From the NCBI GenBank assembly GCA_015063805.1, contig SVTK01000004.1:62001-126000 (forward strand): a DNA stretch of 64,000 nucleotides, written 5' to 3'. Position 1 is the stretch's first letter. Each line of letters begins with the position of its first letter. A program made the translations under genes and the position numbers. This stretch comes from Oscillospiraceae bacterium. GTDB lineage: Bacteria; Bacillota; Clostridia; Oscillospirales; CAG-272. Positions 51,793 to 60,617 of the stretch are shown here, piece by piece. Under the pieces are notes generated by a model. That model was not told the origin of the DNA and searched no databases. It saw only the letters and a program-made list of their open reading frames with translations.

Positions 51793-53337
51793 ATGCAGTA
51801 TTTAATCGGTGCTTTGCTTGCCTTCATTGCCGCAGCGCCGATCTTCTTCTTCTGCGGGATCTTCTACCGCAAGCGTGTTGCAGAAAAAGAGATCGGATCG
51901 GCAGAGGAGCAGGCAAAGAAGATTGTAGAAGACGCGTCCCGCGAGGCCGAAGCCAAGAAAAAAGAGGCGCTGATTGAGGCGAAGGAAGAGATCCTCCGCT
52001 CCAAGAACGAGGCCGACCGTGAAATCAAAGAGCGCCGCAACGAGGTATCCCGCCTCGAGCGCCGCATCACCCAAAAGGAAGAAACCCTGGACCGCAAGAC
52101 CGAAGCGCTGGAGCGCAAGGACGAGCAGCTGAACAAAAAGCTGCAGGAGAACGACCAGCTCCGCGAAGAGATCAAGGGCGTCCTGGCCGAGCACACCGCC
52201 ACCCTGGAGCGCCTGTCGGGCATCACCGCCGAGGAAGCCAAGGACGAGCTGATCTGCCGCATGGAGTCGGAGGTCAAGCACGAGCTGGCTCAGCGGCTGG
52301 ACGAGCTGGAATCCCAGTTCAAGGAAGAGGCCGACGACCGCGCCCGCAACATCCTTTCCCTGGCCATTCAGCGCTGTGCCGCTGACCACGTGGCCGAGAC
52401 CACCATCTCGGTGGTTCCCCTGCCCAACGACGAAATGAAGGGCCGCATCATCGGCCGCGAGGGCCGCAACATCCGTACCTTCGAGACCCTGACAGGCATG
52501 GAGCTCATCATCGACGATACCCCCGAGGCCATTACCATTTCGGGCTTCGATCCCGTTCGCAGAGAAGTCGCCCGCATCGCCCTGGAGAAGCTCATCTCCG
52601 ACGGCCGTATCCATCCCTCCCGCATCGAGGAGATGGTGGAAAAAGCCCGCCGCGAGGTGGATGCCGTCATCAAGCAGGCAGGCGAGCGCGCCACCTTCGA
52701 GGTGGGCATCCACGGCCTCAACCACGAGCTGGTTAAGCTCCTCGGCCGCCTGAAGTTCCGTACCAGCTACGGCCAGAACATTCTCAAACACTCCACCGAG
52801 GTGGCGTACCTCTCCGGCATCATCGCCAACGAGCTCGGCGTTGACGCCAACCTGGCAAGACGTGCAGGTCTGCTCCATGATATCGGCAAGGCCATGACCC
52901 AGGAGGTCGACGGCTCCCACGTGGAGATTGGTGTCGATATCGCCCGCAAGTACCGCGAAAACAAGGATGTCATCCATGCCATCGAGGCACACCACAACGA
53001 CGTGGAGCCCCGCTCCATTGTGGCCGTCATCGTCCAGGCCGCCGATGCCATTTCGGCCGCCCGTCCCGGTGCCCGCCGCGAGGATCTGGAGAACTACATC
53101 AAGCGTCTGCAGAAGCTTGAGGAAATTTCCTGCAGCTTTGAGGGCGTGGAAAAGGCATTTGCTATCCAGGCCGGCCGTGAGATCCGCATCATGGTCAAGC
53201 CCGAGAGCGTCACCGACGAGGGCATGAAGCTCATCGCCCGGGAGATCGCCCACAAGATCGAGAGTGAGCTGGAGTATCCCGGCCAGATCAAGATCAACCT
53301 CATCCGCGAGAGCCGCGCCGTCGACTACGCGAAATAA
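51793..53337 (+). CDS. rny: ribonuclease Y
   Basis: This 514-residue membrane-bound endoribonuclease starts mRNA decay in Firmicutes. It has an N-terminal membrane helix (residues 3-24) and a long charged coiled coil to about residue 200. A KH domain ([17 protein letters not shown]) and an HD domain ([10 protein letters not shown], then EAHHNDVEP) follow. AAGGAGG precedes the ATG by 6 bases. It is a monocistronic unit between promoter and terminator. Confidence 0.97.
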   Translation: MQYLIGALLAFIAAAPIFFFCGIFYRKRVAEKEIGSAEEQAKKIVEDASREAEAKKKEALIEAKEEILRSKNEADREIKERRNEVSRLERRITQKEETLDRKTEALERKDEQLNKKLQENDQLREEIKGVLAEHTATLERLSGITAEEAKDELICRMESEVKHELAQRLDELESQFKEEADDRARNILSLAIQRCAADHVAETTISVVPLPNDEMKGRIIGREGRNIRTFETLTGMELIIDDTPEAITISGFDPVRREVARIALEKLISDGRIHPSRIEEMVEKARREVDAVIKQAGERATFEVGIHGLNHELVKLLGRLKFRTSYGQNILKHSTEVAYLSGIIANELGVDANLARRAGLLHDIGKAMTQEVDGSHVEIGVDIARKYRENKDVIHAIEAHHNDVEPRSIVAVIVQAADAISAARPGARREDLENYIKRLQKLEEISCSFEGVEKAFAIQAGREIRIMVKPESVTDEGMKLIAREIAHKIESELEYPGQIKINLIRESRAVDYAK

Positions 53338-53431
53338 CCCCAGCGTGTCACATTGATATAGAGTCCAAACGCCAACAAAAGCGGCCTGCCGCTTACTATA
53401 GATTGACATTGGGACCGAATGCGTCACCGCC

Positions 53432-53467
53432 GCGGCACCCGGATCTCCGGGTGCCGCTTTGTTTTTC
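53432..53467 (+). terminator. terminator of rny
   Basis: The stem GCGGCACCCGGA / CCGGGTGCCGC is followed by TTTGTTTTT, about 95 bases after the stop. The intervening 53338-53430 stretch has only a weak AGCGG/CCGCT hairpin. Confidence 0.85.
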
Positions 53468-53547
53468 CGTCAATCAGGCCGGCTCCCTCCGGGAGGGAGG
53501 CTTGAGGACGGTTATGGATCGTCTGCGCCAAAAAATTTTTTTGCCTC

Positions 53548-53579
53548 TGCAACCTTTTGCCCCTGTGCAGGGTATTATA
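53548..53579 (+). promoter_or_regulatory. candidate ECF-type promoter ahead of the sigma-serpin operon
   Basis: TGCAACC followed by TTTT (53548-53558) resembles the AAC-containing -35 elements used by many ECF sigma factors. GTATTATA (53572-53579) stands at -10 distance, about 48 bases before the sigma start. Autoregulation is typical of ECF genes; the match is by eye only. Confidence 0.5.
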
Positions 53580-53627
53580 AGCAGCAGAGGAAATTCCGGG
53601 CTCTGCCCGTGACAGGAGGTGAAGACC

Positions 53628-54101
53628 TTGACCCGAGAAGACAGCCGTACCGCCGCCGTGGAGCGCTGGGGCAGCATGGTGTGGCGTCTGGCCCTGGCCC
53701 GCATGGCCAACGTCCCCGATGCGGAGGACCTCTACCAGGAGGTGTTCCTGCGCTATTTCCGCCACGAAGACCGGTTCGAGAGCGACGAGCACCGCCGGGC
53801 GTGGCTGATCCGCTGTACCGTCAACCGGGCCAAGAGCGCCCACAGCGCCCCCTGGCGGCATCGCACCCTCCCCCTGGAGGTGGCGGCCGAGATCGGCGTG
53901 CGGGACGAGTACAGGGAGGTCTATGCCGCCGTGCTGGCACTCCCGCCTAAGTACCGCACCGTGATCCACCTGCACTATTTTGAAGGCCTGTCGGTGGCCG
54001 AGATCGCAGCCCACCTGGACTGCCCCGAGGGCACCGTCAAAGCACAGCTCCACCGGGCCCGCGCCCAGCTCAAAGACGCCCTTGCCGACGTCGAACTTTA
54101 A
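53628..54101 (+). CDS. ECF-type RNA polymerase sigma factor
   Basis: This 157-residue sigma factor has region 2 (DAEDLYQEVFLRYFRH, binding core polymerase and -10) and region 4 (LPPKYRTVIHLHYFEGLSVAEIAAHLDCPEGTVKAQLHRAR, a helix-turn-helix for -35). Start choice: AGGAGG ends 8 bases before a TTG at 53628, whereas the GTG at 53619 overlaps the ribosome site, so TTG is preferred. The serpin gene follows after 22 bases in the position normally held by an anti-sigma gene. Confidence 0.92.
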   Translation: MTREDSRTAAVERWGSMVWRLALARMANVPDAEDLYQEVFLRYFRHEDRFESDEHRRAWLIRCTVNRAKSAHSAPWRHRTLPLEVAAEIGVRDEYREVYAAVLALPPKYRTVIHLHYFEGLSVAEIAAHLDCPEGTVKAQLHRARAQLKDALADVEL

Positions 54102-54123
54102 TCCCTTGAATGGAGGTATTTTC

Positions 54124-55656
54124 ATGAAACGCTACCGCAAAGCCAACGAAGAAATCCGCCCCGATGAGGCCCTGAACGCCAAGGCCGCCGGGGTAAAATC
54201 CGCCGCTCCCCGCCGGGCGATCGCCCTTGTTACCGCCGCGGCACTGCTGGTGGGCGCACTCACCGCCACCGCTGTTTTCCTCAGCCGGGATCCCGCAGAC
54301 AACCTGCCCCCCGTCTCCACCGATGCCCCCGTGGAAACCAACGCACCGGCGGACACCGATGTGCCGGTTGAGCCCATCGCCCCCGACACCACCGAACAGA
54401 TCTCGGGTGCCATGCCCCTGCAGCTGACCAAGGTCAGCCATCCCGCCCAGGTGCAGTACCCCACAGACGATCCCTTCGGCGACTCCGATGCCTTCCGGCT
54501 TTGGCGTGAGGCCGCCATGGCACGCCGCAATCAGCCCGCCGGCTACAACGAGGGTCTCCACGAGGCTTCGGTTGCCCTGATGCAGACCCTGCTCCCCGCC
54601 ACCAACGCCACTGCCGGGCAGAACCGGGTGATCTCCCCCCTGAACATCTACCTGGCCCTGGCCATGCTCACCGAGACCACCGATACCACCAGCCGTGCCG
54701 CCCTGCTGAAGCTGCTGGGTGCCGACAGCATCGACATCCTGCGTCAGCGCGTGGCCTCCACCTGGATCACCAACTACATCGACGACGGCCGTCTGACCTC
54801 CCGCCTCGCCGCCTCCCTTTGGCTGCGGGACGGTATGTCCTACCGCACCGAGACCCTGGAGCAGCTGGCCAAGTACCACTACGCCGAGAGTTACTCGGGC
54901 AAGATGGGCTCTCCCGAACTGAACAAAGCACTCCAGACCTGGCTCAACGAGAACACCGGCGACCTCCTCACCGAGCAGGCCAACGGCGTCACCCTTGACC
55001 CCACCACCGTCATGGCCCTGGCCACCACCATCTACTACAAGGCAAGCTGGGGCAGCGAATTCAACCCCAACGCCACCGCAGATGATACCTTCCACGCTGC
55101 CTCCGGGGACCAAACCGCCCCCTTCATGCATCGCTCCGCCGTGGACAGCTACTTCTGGGGCGAAGGCTTCGGTGCTGTGACCCGGGATTTGGGGGACGGC
55201 AGAATGTGGCTCATTCTCCCCGACGAGGGCGTGACCCCCGACGAGCTGATCGCCCGGGGCGACATCTTCACCATGACCCAATCGAGCTGGGCCAACACCA
55301 AGCGCCTGGTCATCAACCTGGCTCTGCCCAAGTTTGACGTGGTATCGGATATGGATCTGTCCGAGGGTCTTGCCAAGCTGGGGCTGGGCGAGCTGTTTGA
55401 CCCCGCACGGGCCGACTTCTCCCCCATCACCGACGAGGCCGATGACATTGCCATCTCCCAGGCCAAGCATGCCGCCCGAGTGAAGATTGACGAAGAGGGC
55501 TGCGAGGCCGCCGCCTACACCGTCATCGCCATGGCCACCTCGGGTATGCCCCCCAAGGATGAGATGGACTTCATCCTGGATCGCCCCTTCATTTTCATCA
55601 TCACCTCCCAGGATAACGCCACCCTCTTTGCCGGTGTGGTGGAGACCCTGGAATAA
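54124..55656 (+). CDS. membrane-anchored serpin, possible anti-sigma sensor
   Basis: The protein has 510 residues. Residues 1-32 are a charged cytoplasmic head (NEEIRPDEALNAKAAG) of the kind found at the start of Firmicute anti-sigma factors. Residues about 33-55 form one membrane helix. A Pro/Thr/Asp-rich linker runs to about 105, and from about 130 to the end lies a complete serpin protease-inhibitor fold (VISPLNIYLALAMLTETT; hinge EEGCEAAAYT; distal DRPFIFIITS). Counting from the hinge Gly as P15, the scissile bond would be near Ser-Gly in MATSGMPP, which suggests elastase-like target proteases. The inhibitory hinge is intact except that P14 is Cys. Its linkage to an ECF sigma gene is unusual. 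Confidence 0.87.
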   Translation: MKRYRKANEEIRPDEALNAKAAGVKSAAPRRAIALVTAAALLVGALTATAVFLSRDPADNLPPVSTDAPVETNAPADTDVPVEPIAPDTTEQISGAMPLQLTKVSHPAQVQYPTDDPFGDSDAFRLWREAAMARRNQPAGYNEGLHEASVALMQTLLPATNATAGQNRVISPLNIYLALAMLTETTDTTSRAALLKLLGADSIDILRQRVASTWITNYIDDGRLTSRLAASLWLRDGMSYRTETLEQLAKYHYAESYSGKMGSPELNKALQTWLNENTGDLLTEQANGVTLDPTTVMALATTIYYKASWGSEFNPNATADDTFHAASGDQTAPFMHRSAVDSYFWGEGFGAVTRDLGDGRMWLILPDEGVTPDELIARGDIFTMTQSSWANTKRLVINLALPKFDVVSDMDLSEGLAKLGLGELFDPARADFSPITDEADDIAISQAKHAARVKIDEEGCEAAAYTVIAMATSGMPPKDEMDFILDRPFIFIITSQDNATLFAGVVETLE

Positions 55657-55671
55657 CCGATTCCCCATCCA

Positions 55672-55705
55672 AGAGGAGCTGCGCACCGCGCAGCTCCTTT
55701 TTTTG
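55672..55705 (+). terminator. terminator of the sigma-serpin operon
   Basis: The stem AGGAGCTGCGC / GCGCAGCTCCT is followed by seven T, 16 bases after the serpin stop. Confidence 0.9.
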
Positions 55706-55768
55706 CCGCCAAATTGCGTTTTTTCTTTTGAGCAATCTGCCGAAATTGTACTTTTCTGCGAAAAAAGC

Positions 55769-55797
55769 TTGATTTCCCCCGGTATTGGCGGTATAAT
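55769..55797 (+). promoter_or_regulatory. promoter of galU
   Basis: TTGATT (55769-55774) and TATAAT (55792-55797) are spaced by 17 bp, 38 bases before the ATG. Confidence 0.85.
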
Positions 55798-55835
55798 ATA
55801 GATTGACGAAATTTGTTTATTTGGGGAGAATTACC

Positions 55836-56720
55836 ATGTCAAAGCCCATTACCAAAGCAGTAATCCCCGCCGCGGGGCTGGGAACCCGAATGCTGCCCAT
55901 TGCCCGCGCCGTCCCCAAGGAGATGCTGCCCATTGTGGACCGTCCCGCCCTCTCCTACCTGGTGGAGGAAGCCGCCGACAGCGGCATTACCGATATCCTG
56001 ATCATCACCGGCCGGGGCAAGGGTGCCATGGAAGACTATTTCGATTACAATCCCGAATATGAGGCCGCTCTTTTGGCCCGGGGCCGTGATGCCCTGGTGG
56101 AGGAAATGCGGGCTGCCTGTAATCGGGTGAATATTTCCTTTATCCGGCAGAAGGAGACCCGGGGCCTGGGCCACGCCATCTCCTGCGCCCGCAGCTTTGT
56201 GGGGAATGAGCCCTTTGCCATCCTATACGGCGACGATGTGATCTTCTCGGACACCGCTCCCGTTACCCGGCAGCTGATGGATGCCTACCACCGCTACGGC
56301 CTGGGCGTGGCCGGGGTCAAGCCCGTTCCCGAGGCGCTGGTCACCCGCTACTGCTCCCTCAAGGCCGAGCCCATCCCGGGCAGCCACCGGGACTGGCACG
56401 TCACCGACATGATCGAGAAGCCCCGTCCCGAGCAGATCTGGACCAACCTCTCCATCCTGGGACGTGTGGTGCTTCCCCCTGAGATCTTCGACATTCTCGC
56501 CGTCACCGAACCCGGTGCTGGGGGCGAGATCCAGCTCACCGATGCCATGAAGGCCCTGGCACAGACCAAGGGAATGACCGCTGTGGACTTTGACGGAGAG
56601 CGCTTTGACCTTGGCTCAAAGCTGGGGCTGATGATGGCCAATGTCACCCGTGCTGTCCGCCACGATGAAATCGGCGAAGAATTCAAGCAATTCCTGCAGG
56701 ACTTCGTCAAAACCCTCTGA
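55836..56720 (+). CDS. galU: UTP-glucose-1-phosphate uridylyltransferase
   Basis: This 294-residue nucleotidyltransferase makes UDP-glucose for cell-wall polymers and glycolipids. The N-terminal AVIPAAGLGTRMLP (UTP loop) and VPKEMLPIVDRP, then ILYGDDVIFS and the late GGEIQLTDAM are diagnostic. The ATG at 55836 has GGGGAG 7 bases upstream; the frame before it runs into the promoter. A dCMP deaminase gene follows 45 bases later. Confidence 0.94.
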   Translation: MSKPITKAVIPAAGLGTRMLPIARAVPKEMLPIVDRPALSYLVEEAADSGITDILIITGRGKGAMEDYFDYNPEYEAALLARGRDALVEEMRAACNRVNISFIRQKETRGLGHAISCARSFVGNEPFAILYGDDVIFSDTAPVTRQLMDAYHRYGLGVAGVKPVPEALVTRYCSLKAEPIPGSHRDWHVTDMIEKPRPEQIWTNLSILGRVVLPPEIFDILAVTEPGAGGEIQLTDAMKALAQTKGMTAVDFDGERFDLGSKLGLMMANVTRAVRHDEIGEEFKQFLQDFVKTL

Positions 56721-56765
56721 TCCCGCTCCGCCTTCCCCAATTTATTAAGAAAGGTAAGAACCGTC

Positions 56766-57254
56766 ATGGAACGAATCAGCAAGATCAATTACTACCTGGA
56801 CATTGCCCAAACCGTCGCCGAGCGCTCCACCTGCCTGCGGAAGGCCTTCGGGGCCATCATCGTCAAGAACGACACCATTGTGTCCACCGGCTACAACGGC
56901 GCACCCCGGGGCCGCAAGAACTGCTGCGACCTGGGCTGGTGCCTTCGGGAGGAGCTGAACATCCCCCGTGGCGAGCGTTATGAGCTCTGCCGCTCTGTAC
57001 ACGCGGAGGCCAACGCCATCATCGCCGCCCCCCGTGATCAGATGCTGGGGGCCACCCTCTACATGACCTGCATCATGCCCACCGACGGGTCCCTGGTGCC
57101 CGGCACTAACTCCTGTATGATGTGCAAAAAGCAGATCATCAACGCCGGCATTGAGACCGTCATTATCCGCGACACCCCCACCGAGTACCGCATCGTTCCG
57201 GTGGAAGACTGGATCACCGAGGATGACAGCCTCTCGGGCAAATTCGGCTATTAA
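56766..57254 (+). CDS. dCMP deaminase (ComEB family)
   Basis: This 162-residue zinc-dependent deoxycytidylate deaminase supplies dUMP for thymidylate synthesis. The zinc site is HAEANAI plus NSCMMCKK, and the substrate loop is STGYNGAPRG. AAGAAAGG lies 11 bases before the ATG. It is the second gene of a run ending at tsaD. Confidence 0.93.
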   Translation: MERISKINYYLDIAQTVAERSTCLRKAFGAIIVKNDTIVSTGYNGAPRGRKNCCDLGWCLREELNIPRGERYELCRSVHAEANAIIAAPRDQMLGATLYMTCIMPTDGSLVPGTNSCMMCKKQIINAGIETVIIRDTPTEYRIVPVEDWITEDDSLSGKFGY

Positions 57255-57270
57255 AAGAAAGGCATCACCC

Positions 57271-57948
57271 ATGAAACACCTGCGCAAATCCCTTGCCGCC
57301 GCTGCCCTGGCGTTCCTGCTCACTCTCACCGCCTGCGGCAAAGAAAGCACTCCCCTCCTCACCGCCGAGGACGGTGTCTACCGCAACGAGGAATCCGGCC
57401 TTGCCTATGTCATTGCCCCCCTGTGCTATGAGCCTCAGTCGGTGGGAGAGGCCTACGCCCACCTCAAATCAGGCTCCACCACCGTCACCCTCTACGAGGT
57501 GAGCGATCTTGATCCCAAGCTTTGGCTCACCGAGGAATACTCGGGGATTTCCTTCATGATGGTCTCCCCCGAGCTTGAGCTTCCCGACCTGGCGGGCTTT
57601 TCCCCCGATACTATCCACCTCTGCGTGCAGAACAATACCGTGTGGGAATTCGCTACCGTCACCAATCAGGCCGAGATCGACGAGGTGGTGCGGCACTTTA
57701 CGGAGGGAGAGGCCGTCCCCTATCCCGCCGCCACCTCCGATATGCACCTGCGCCTCAAATTCTCCTCCCCCGACTACCCCGGGGTCTACTACAATCTGGT
57801 TTATGTGGATTACGGCGACGTGCGCTATCTCTATGACCGCGGATCCAAGCGCTGCGTGGAAATGGGCGACCTGCTGCGGGACTATATCGACGGCACCTAC
57901 GGCCGGGACAGCTCGGCTCCCGATACCACCGCCGACCCTAACTTATGA
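57271..57948 (+). CDS. lipoprotein of unknown function
   Basis: This 225-residue lipoprotein has a signal ending LTAC (Cys22). The mature part is acidic and lacks a motif I recognise. AAAGAAAGG lies 10 bases upstream of the ATG. It begins 16 bases after the dCMP deaminase gene, and its end overlaps rimI by 4 bases, so it is translated with the operon although its function seems unrelated. Confidence 0.72.
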   Translation: MKHLRKSLAAAALAFLLTLTACGKESTPLLTAEDGVYRNEESGLAYVIAPLCYEPQSVGEAYAHLKSGSTTVTLYEVSDLDPKLWLTEEYSGISFMMVSPELELPDLAGFSPDTIHLCVQNNTVWEFATVTNQAEIDEVVRHFTEGEAVPYPAATSDMHLRLKFSSPDYPGVYYNLVYVDYGDVRYLYDRGSKRCVEMGDLLRDYIDGTYGRDSSAPDTTADPNL

Positions 57949-58430
57949 CCAACCTCACCATTCGTCCCGTTTGCCGGGAAGATATCCCGGCGCTGATGGC
58001 CCTTGAGGCTGCTGCCTTCCCCGATCCCTGGGAAGAAAACGGCCTGGCTCTGCTGCTCAATCCCCCCTTCGGCGGGCTGTGTGCCTTCGCCGAGGGAGCT
58101 TTGGCGGGCTACATCGGCTGGCTCCATTTCCCTGCCGACGGAAGCCTCCCTGCTGAGGCTGAGATCACCCGCATTGCCGTCTCCCCCGCTCTGCGCCGCC
58201 GGGGCATCGGCCGCCTGCTTCTGCAGGAGATGCTGGAGCATCTTGCGCCCGACAACGCCCCCATCACCCTGCGGCTGGACGTGCGGGAATCCAACACCGC
58301 CGCACAGGCGCTGTACACCGGCTTCGGCTTTGCCGTCTGCGGCCGCCGTCCCCGCTTCTACGGCAGCGAGGACGCCCTTGAAATGCAGCTTATTCTCCCC
58401 GTGATCCCGCCCCGGCGGGAGAACACTTGA
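57945..58430 (+). CDS. rimI: ribosomal-protein-alanine N-acetyltransferase (RimI-like GNAT)
   Basis: This 161-residue GNAT acetyltransferase has the acetyl-CoA loop RRRGIG followed by RLLLQEML and the C-terminal strand LRLDVRESNTAAQALYTGFGF, as in RimI. It modifies the N-terminus of ribosomal protein S18 in E. coli. Its position just before tsaD is a widespread arrangement. TsaB, usually also here, is not present in the window. ATGA overlap couples it to the lipoprotein gene. Confidence 0.9.
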   Translation: MTNLTIRPVCREDIPALMALEAAAFPDPWEENGLALLLNPPFGGLCAFAEGALAGYIGWLHFPADGSLPAEAEITRIAVSPALRRRGIGRLLLQEMLEHLAPDNAPITLRLDVRESNTAAQALYTGFGFAVCGRRPRFYGSEDALEMQLILPVIPPRRENT

Positions 58431-58448
58431 ACAGGAAAGGACTCCCTT

Positions 58449-59483
58449 ATGCTCATTCTTGCACTGGAAAGTTCCTGCGACGAAACCTCCGCCGCTGTGG
58501 TGGAGATGGATGACGGCCTGCGCCGCATCCGTTCCAATCTGGTCGCTTCACAAATCGCCGTCCATCGGCTCTACGGCGGCGTTGTCCCCGAGATCGCCAG
58601 CCGTGCCCACATCGAGGCCATCACCTCCCTGACGAGGGATGCTCTCACCGAGGCAGACTGCACCCTGGCCGACATCGGCGCGGTGGGTGTCACCGCATCC
58701 CCCGGCCTCATCGGCGCCCTGCTGGTGGGGGTCAACTTTGCCAAATCCCTGGCCTATGCCAATCATATTCCCCTGGTGCCGGTCAATCATGTCCGCGCCC
58801 ACGTGGCCGCCGCCCTGCTGGCCCATCCCGATCTGCGCCCCCCCTTCCTTGCCCTGGTGGTATCGGGAGGACACACCTCCATCTACGGGGTGGAGGATTA
58901 CACCGACTACCGTCTGCTGGGCGGTACCCGGGACGATGCGGCGGGCGAGGCCTTTGACAAGGTGGGCCGCGTGATCGGCCTGCCCTATCCCGGCGGTGCC
59001 GCCATGGATCGCCTGGCTTCCCTGGGCGACCCCCACGCCATCAAGTTCCCCTCTCCCGCCCTGCCGGGGGACACCCTGGACTTCTCCTTCAGCGGACTGA
59101 AGACCGCCGCCCTCAATCACCTCAATGCCGAGGCACAGCGGGGCACCCCCATTGCCGTTGAGCCCGACTGTCTCACCGCCGGCCCCGCCGCCGATCTGGC
59201 CGCCTCCTACACCGATACCATCGTGCGGGGCGTGGTCAAGAAGGCCGGCGCTGCCCTGAGTCAGACGAAATACAACGCGCTGGTGCTGGCAGGCGGCGTT
59301 GCCGCCAACTCCCATCTTCGCGCAGGCCTTGAGGCTCTCTGTGCCAAACGGGGCGCAGCCCTCTACCTTCCCCCCCTCTCCCTCTGCGGCGACAACGCCG
59401 CCATGGTGGGGGCCCAGGCCTACTACGAGTACTGCGCCGGGGTGCGGGGGACCACCGCCCTCAATGCATCGGCCTGCGACTGA
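58449..59483 (+). CDS. tsaD: tRNA threonylcarbamoyladenosine transferase TsaD
   Basis: This 344-residue ASKHA-fold protein transfers threonylcarbamoyl to A37 of ANN-decoding tRNAs. LALESSCDETSAAVV opens the protein, NHVRAHVAA supplies the metal-binding His pair, and SGGHTS and LVLAGGVAANSHLR are the nucleotide-binding stretches. It follows rimI by 18 bases, with AGGAAAGGA upstream of the ATG. Confidence 0.95.
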   Translation: MLILALESSCDETSAAVVEMDDGLRRIRSNLVASQIAVHRLYGGVVPEIASRAHIEAITSLTRDALTEADCTLADIGAVGVTASPGLIGALLVGVNFAKSLAYANHIPLVPVNHVRAHVAAALLAHPDLRPPFLALVVSGGHTSIYGVEDYTDYRLLGGTRDDAAGEAFDKVGRVIGLPYPGGAAMDRLASLGDPHAIKFPSPALPGDTLDFSFSGLKTAALNHLNAEAQRGTPIAVEPDCLTAGPAADLAASYTDTIVRGVVKKAGAALSQTKYNALVLAGGVAANSHLRAGLEALCAKRGAALYLPPLSLCGDNAAMVGAQAYYEYCAGVRGTTALNASACD

Positions 59484-59601
59484 CCCTCATTTTAGTTGAG
59501 TAAATCCCCCGGTTTTGTCAAGAGGTTTTTTGTGTTTTTCCGTCGGGAAATGTAAATTCGGCACTTTGACCGAAACGCATTTTTTTCGGACGCGAAAAAA
59601 T

Positions 59602-59774
59602 CTTTCCACAAAGCTTTCCACAACCTGTGGAAAACTTCCCGCTTTTCCACAACGGAGAACTTTTCCCCAAAAAATTCGCAGAATGAGTGCCAAAAAACCC
59701 AGCAAATCCAGCGTTTCTGTGGAAAAAGCTGTGGGAACTGTGGAAAACTCAGCACAAGCACCGGTTGTGGAAAA
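59602..59774. promoter_or_regulatory. cluster of DnaA-box-like nonamers upstream of rex-dnaD-dnaI
   Basis: Seven near-consensus sites read as TTTTCCACA, CTTTCCACA or the complement TGTGGAAAA. Positions are 59602-59610, 59614-59622, 59626-59634 (reverse), 59643-59651, 59718-59726, 59739-59747 and 59766-59774 (last three reverse). Weaker variants lie at 59661 and 59730. The first three fall in 33 bases. The rest of the 405-base gap (59484-59888) holds no gene I can support. Confidence 0.65.
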
Positions 59775-59888
59775 CCCTTGGAAACCCCGCGCCGCCCCCA
59801 TTTTTCCCCAAAAGCGGGTGTTTGAGCAAAATGCCGAATTTGCCGGATTTTGCCTCACTGCCCACCCATTACGAACGGAGGTTTTTTC

Positions 59889-60617
59889 ATGAACGACTTT
59901 GATCAGACCTACTTGGACACGGCCGAACGCCGTGAAGATGACCCCACTGCTACCGGCCGGCTGGGCGTTTCCCCCGCCGTCATCAAGCGCCTTCCCCGCT
60001 ACTACCGTTACCTGCGCGAACTGATTCGCCAGGATAAGCTCCGCATCAGCTCCAGCGAGCTTTCCCGCATGATGAATGTCACCGCTTCCCAGATCCGCCA
60101 GGACTTCAACTGCTTCGGCGGCTTCGGTCAGCAGGGCTACGGCTACAACGTCAAGTATCTCTATCTGAAGATCAGCGAGATCCTCGGCGTCAGCCGTCAC
60201 TTCACCGCCGTCATCATCGGCGCAGGCAATCTGGGCCGAGCGCTGGGCAAGAACCCCATGTTTGCCAAGCGCGGCGTCATCCCCACCGCCATGTTCGACG
60301 TAGATCCCGCCACCATCGGCCGCCAGGTAGGGGATCTCAAGGTGCTCCCCATGGACAGCCTGGAGGAATATCTGGCCGAAAACCCCACCGACCTGGCTGT
60401 ACTTACTCTGCCCAAGGAATGCGCCGCCGAGGTCGCTCGCCGTCTGGCCGTGGCCGGTGTTCGCGGACTGTGGAACTTTACCGGAAGCGAATTTGCTCTG
60501 GACGAGTTTGATGTCCGGGTGGAGAATGTCCACCTGGGCGACTCGCTGATGACCCTGTGCTATGAACTGAATCTGATGAAGACCGAAGAGGAACGCAAGG
60601 CAGGGAAAACCAAATGA
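59889..60617 (+). CDS. rex: redox-sensing transcriptional repressor Rex
   Basis: This 242-residue NAD+/NADH sensor has an N-terminal winged helix (SVSSSELSRMM-like region with SQIRQDFNCFGGFGQQGYGY) and a Rossmann domain (AVIIGAGNLGRAL). Rex represses fermentation and NADH-oxidation genes until NADH rises; pfl, hyd and the frd operon in this window are plausible targets, but I found no clear Rex palindrome. The ATG at 59889 has GGAGG 8 bases upstream. An N-terminal extension of about 30 acidic residues precedes the DNA-binding domain. It overlaps dnaD by 4 bases. Confidence 0.93.
   Translation: MNDFDQTYLDTAERREDDPTATGRLGVSPAVIKRLPRYYRYLRELIRQDKLRISSSELSRMMNVTASQIRQDFNCFGGFGQQGYGYNVKYLYLKISEILGVSRHFTAVIIGAGNLGRALGKNPMFAKRGVIPTAMFDVDPATIGRQVGDLKVLPMDSLEEYLAENPTDLAVLTLPKECAAEVARRLAVAGVRGLWNFTGSEFALDEFDVRVENVHLGDSLMTLCYELNLMKTEEERKAGKTK

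Noticed and set aside
59602-59774. Calling the DnaA-box cluster the chromosomal origin
   Set aside because: No dnaA, dnaN, rpmH or gid genes are nearby and no clear AT-rich unwinding element was seen, so only a DnaA-binding region is claimed.
59515-59892. A 125-codon open frame rich in FPQ and VEN motifs between tsaD and rex
   Set aside because: Its sequence is the translation of repeated TGTGGAAAA/TTTTCCACA boxes. It lacks a ribosome site and overlaps the rex start.
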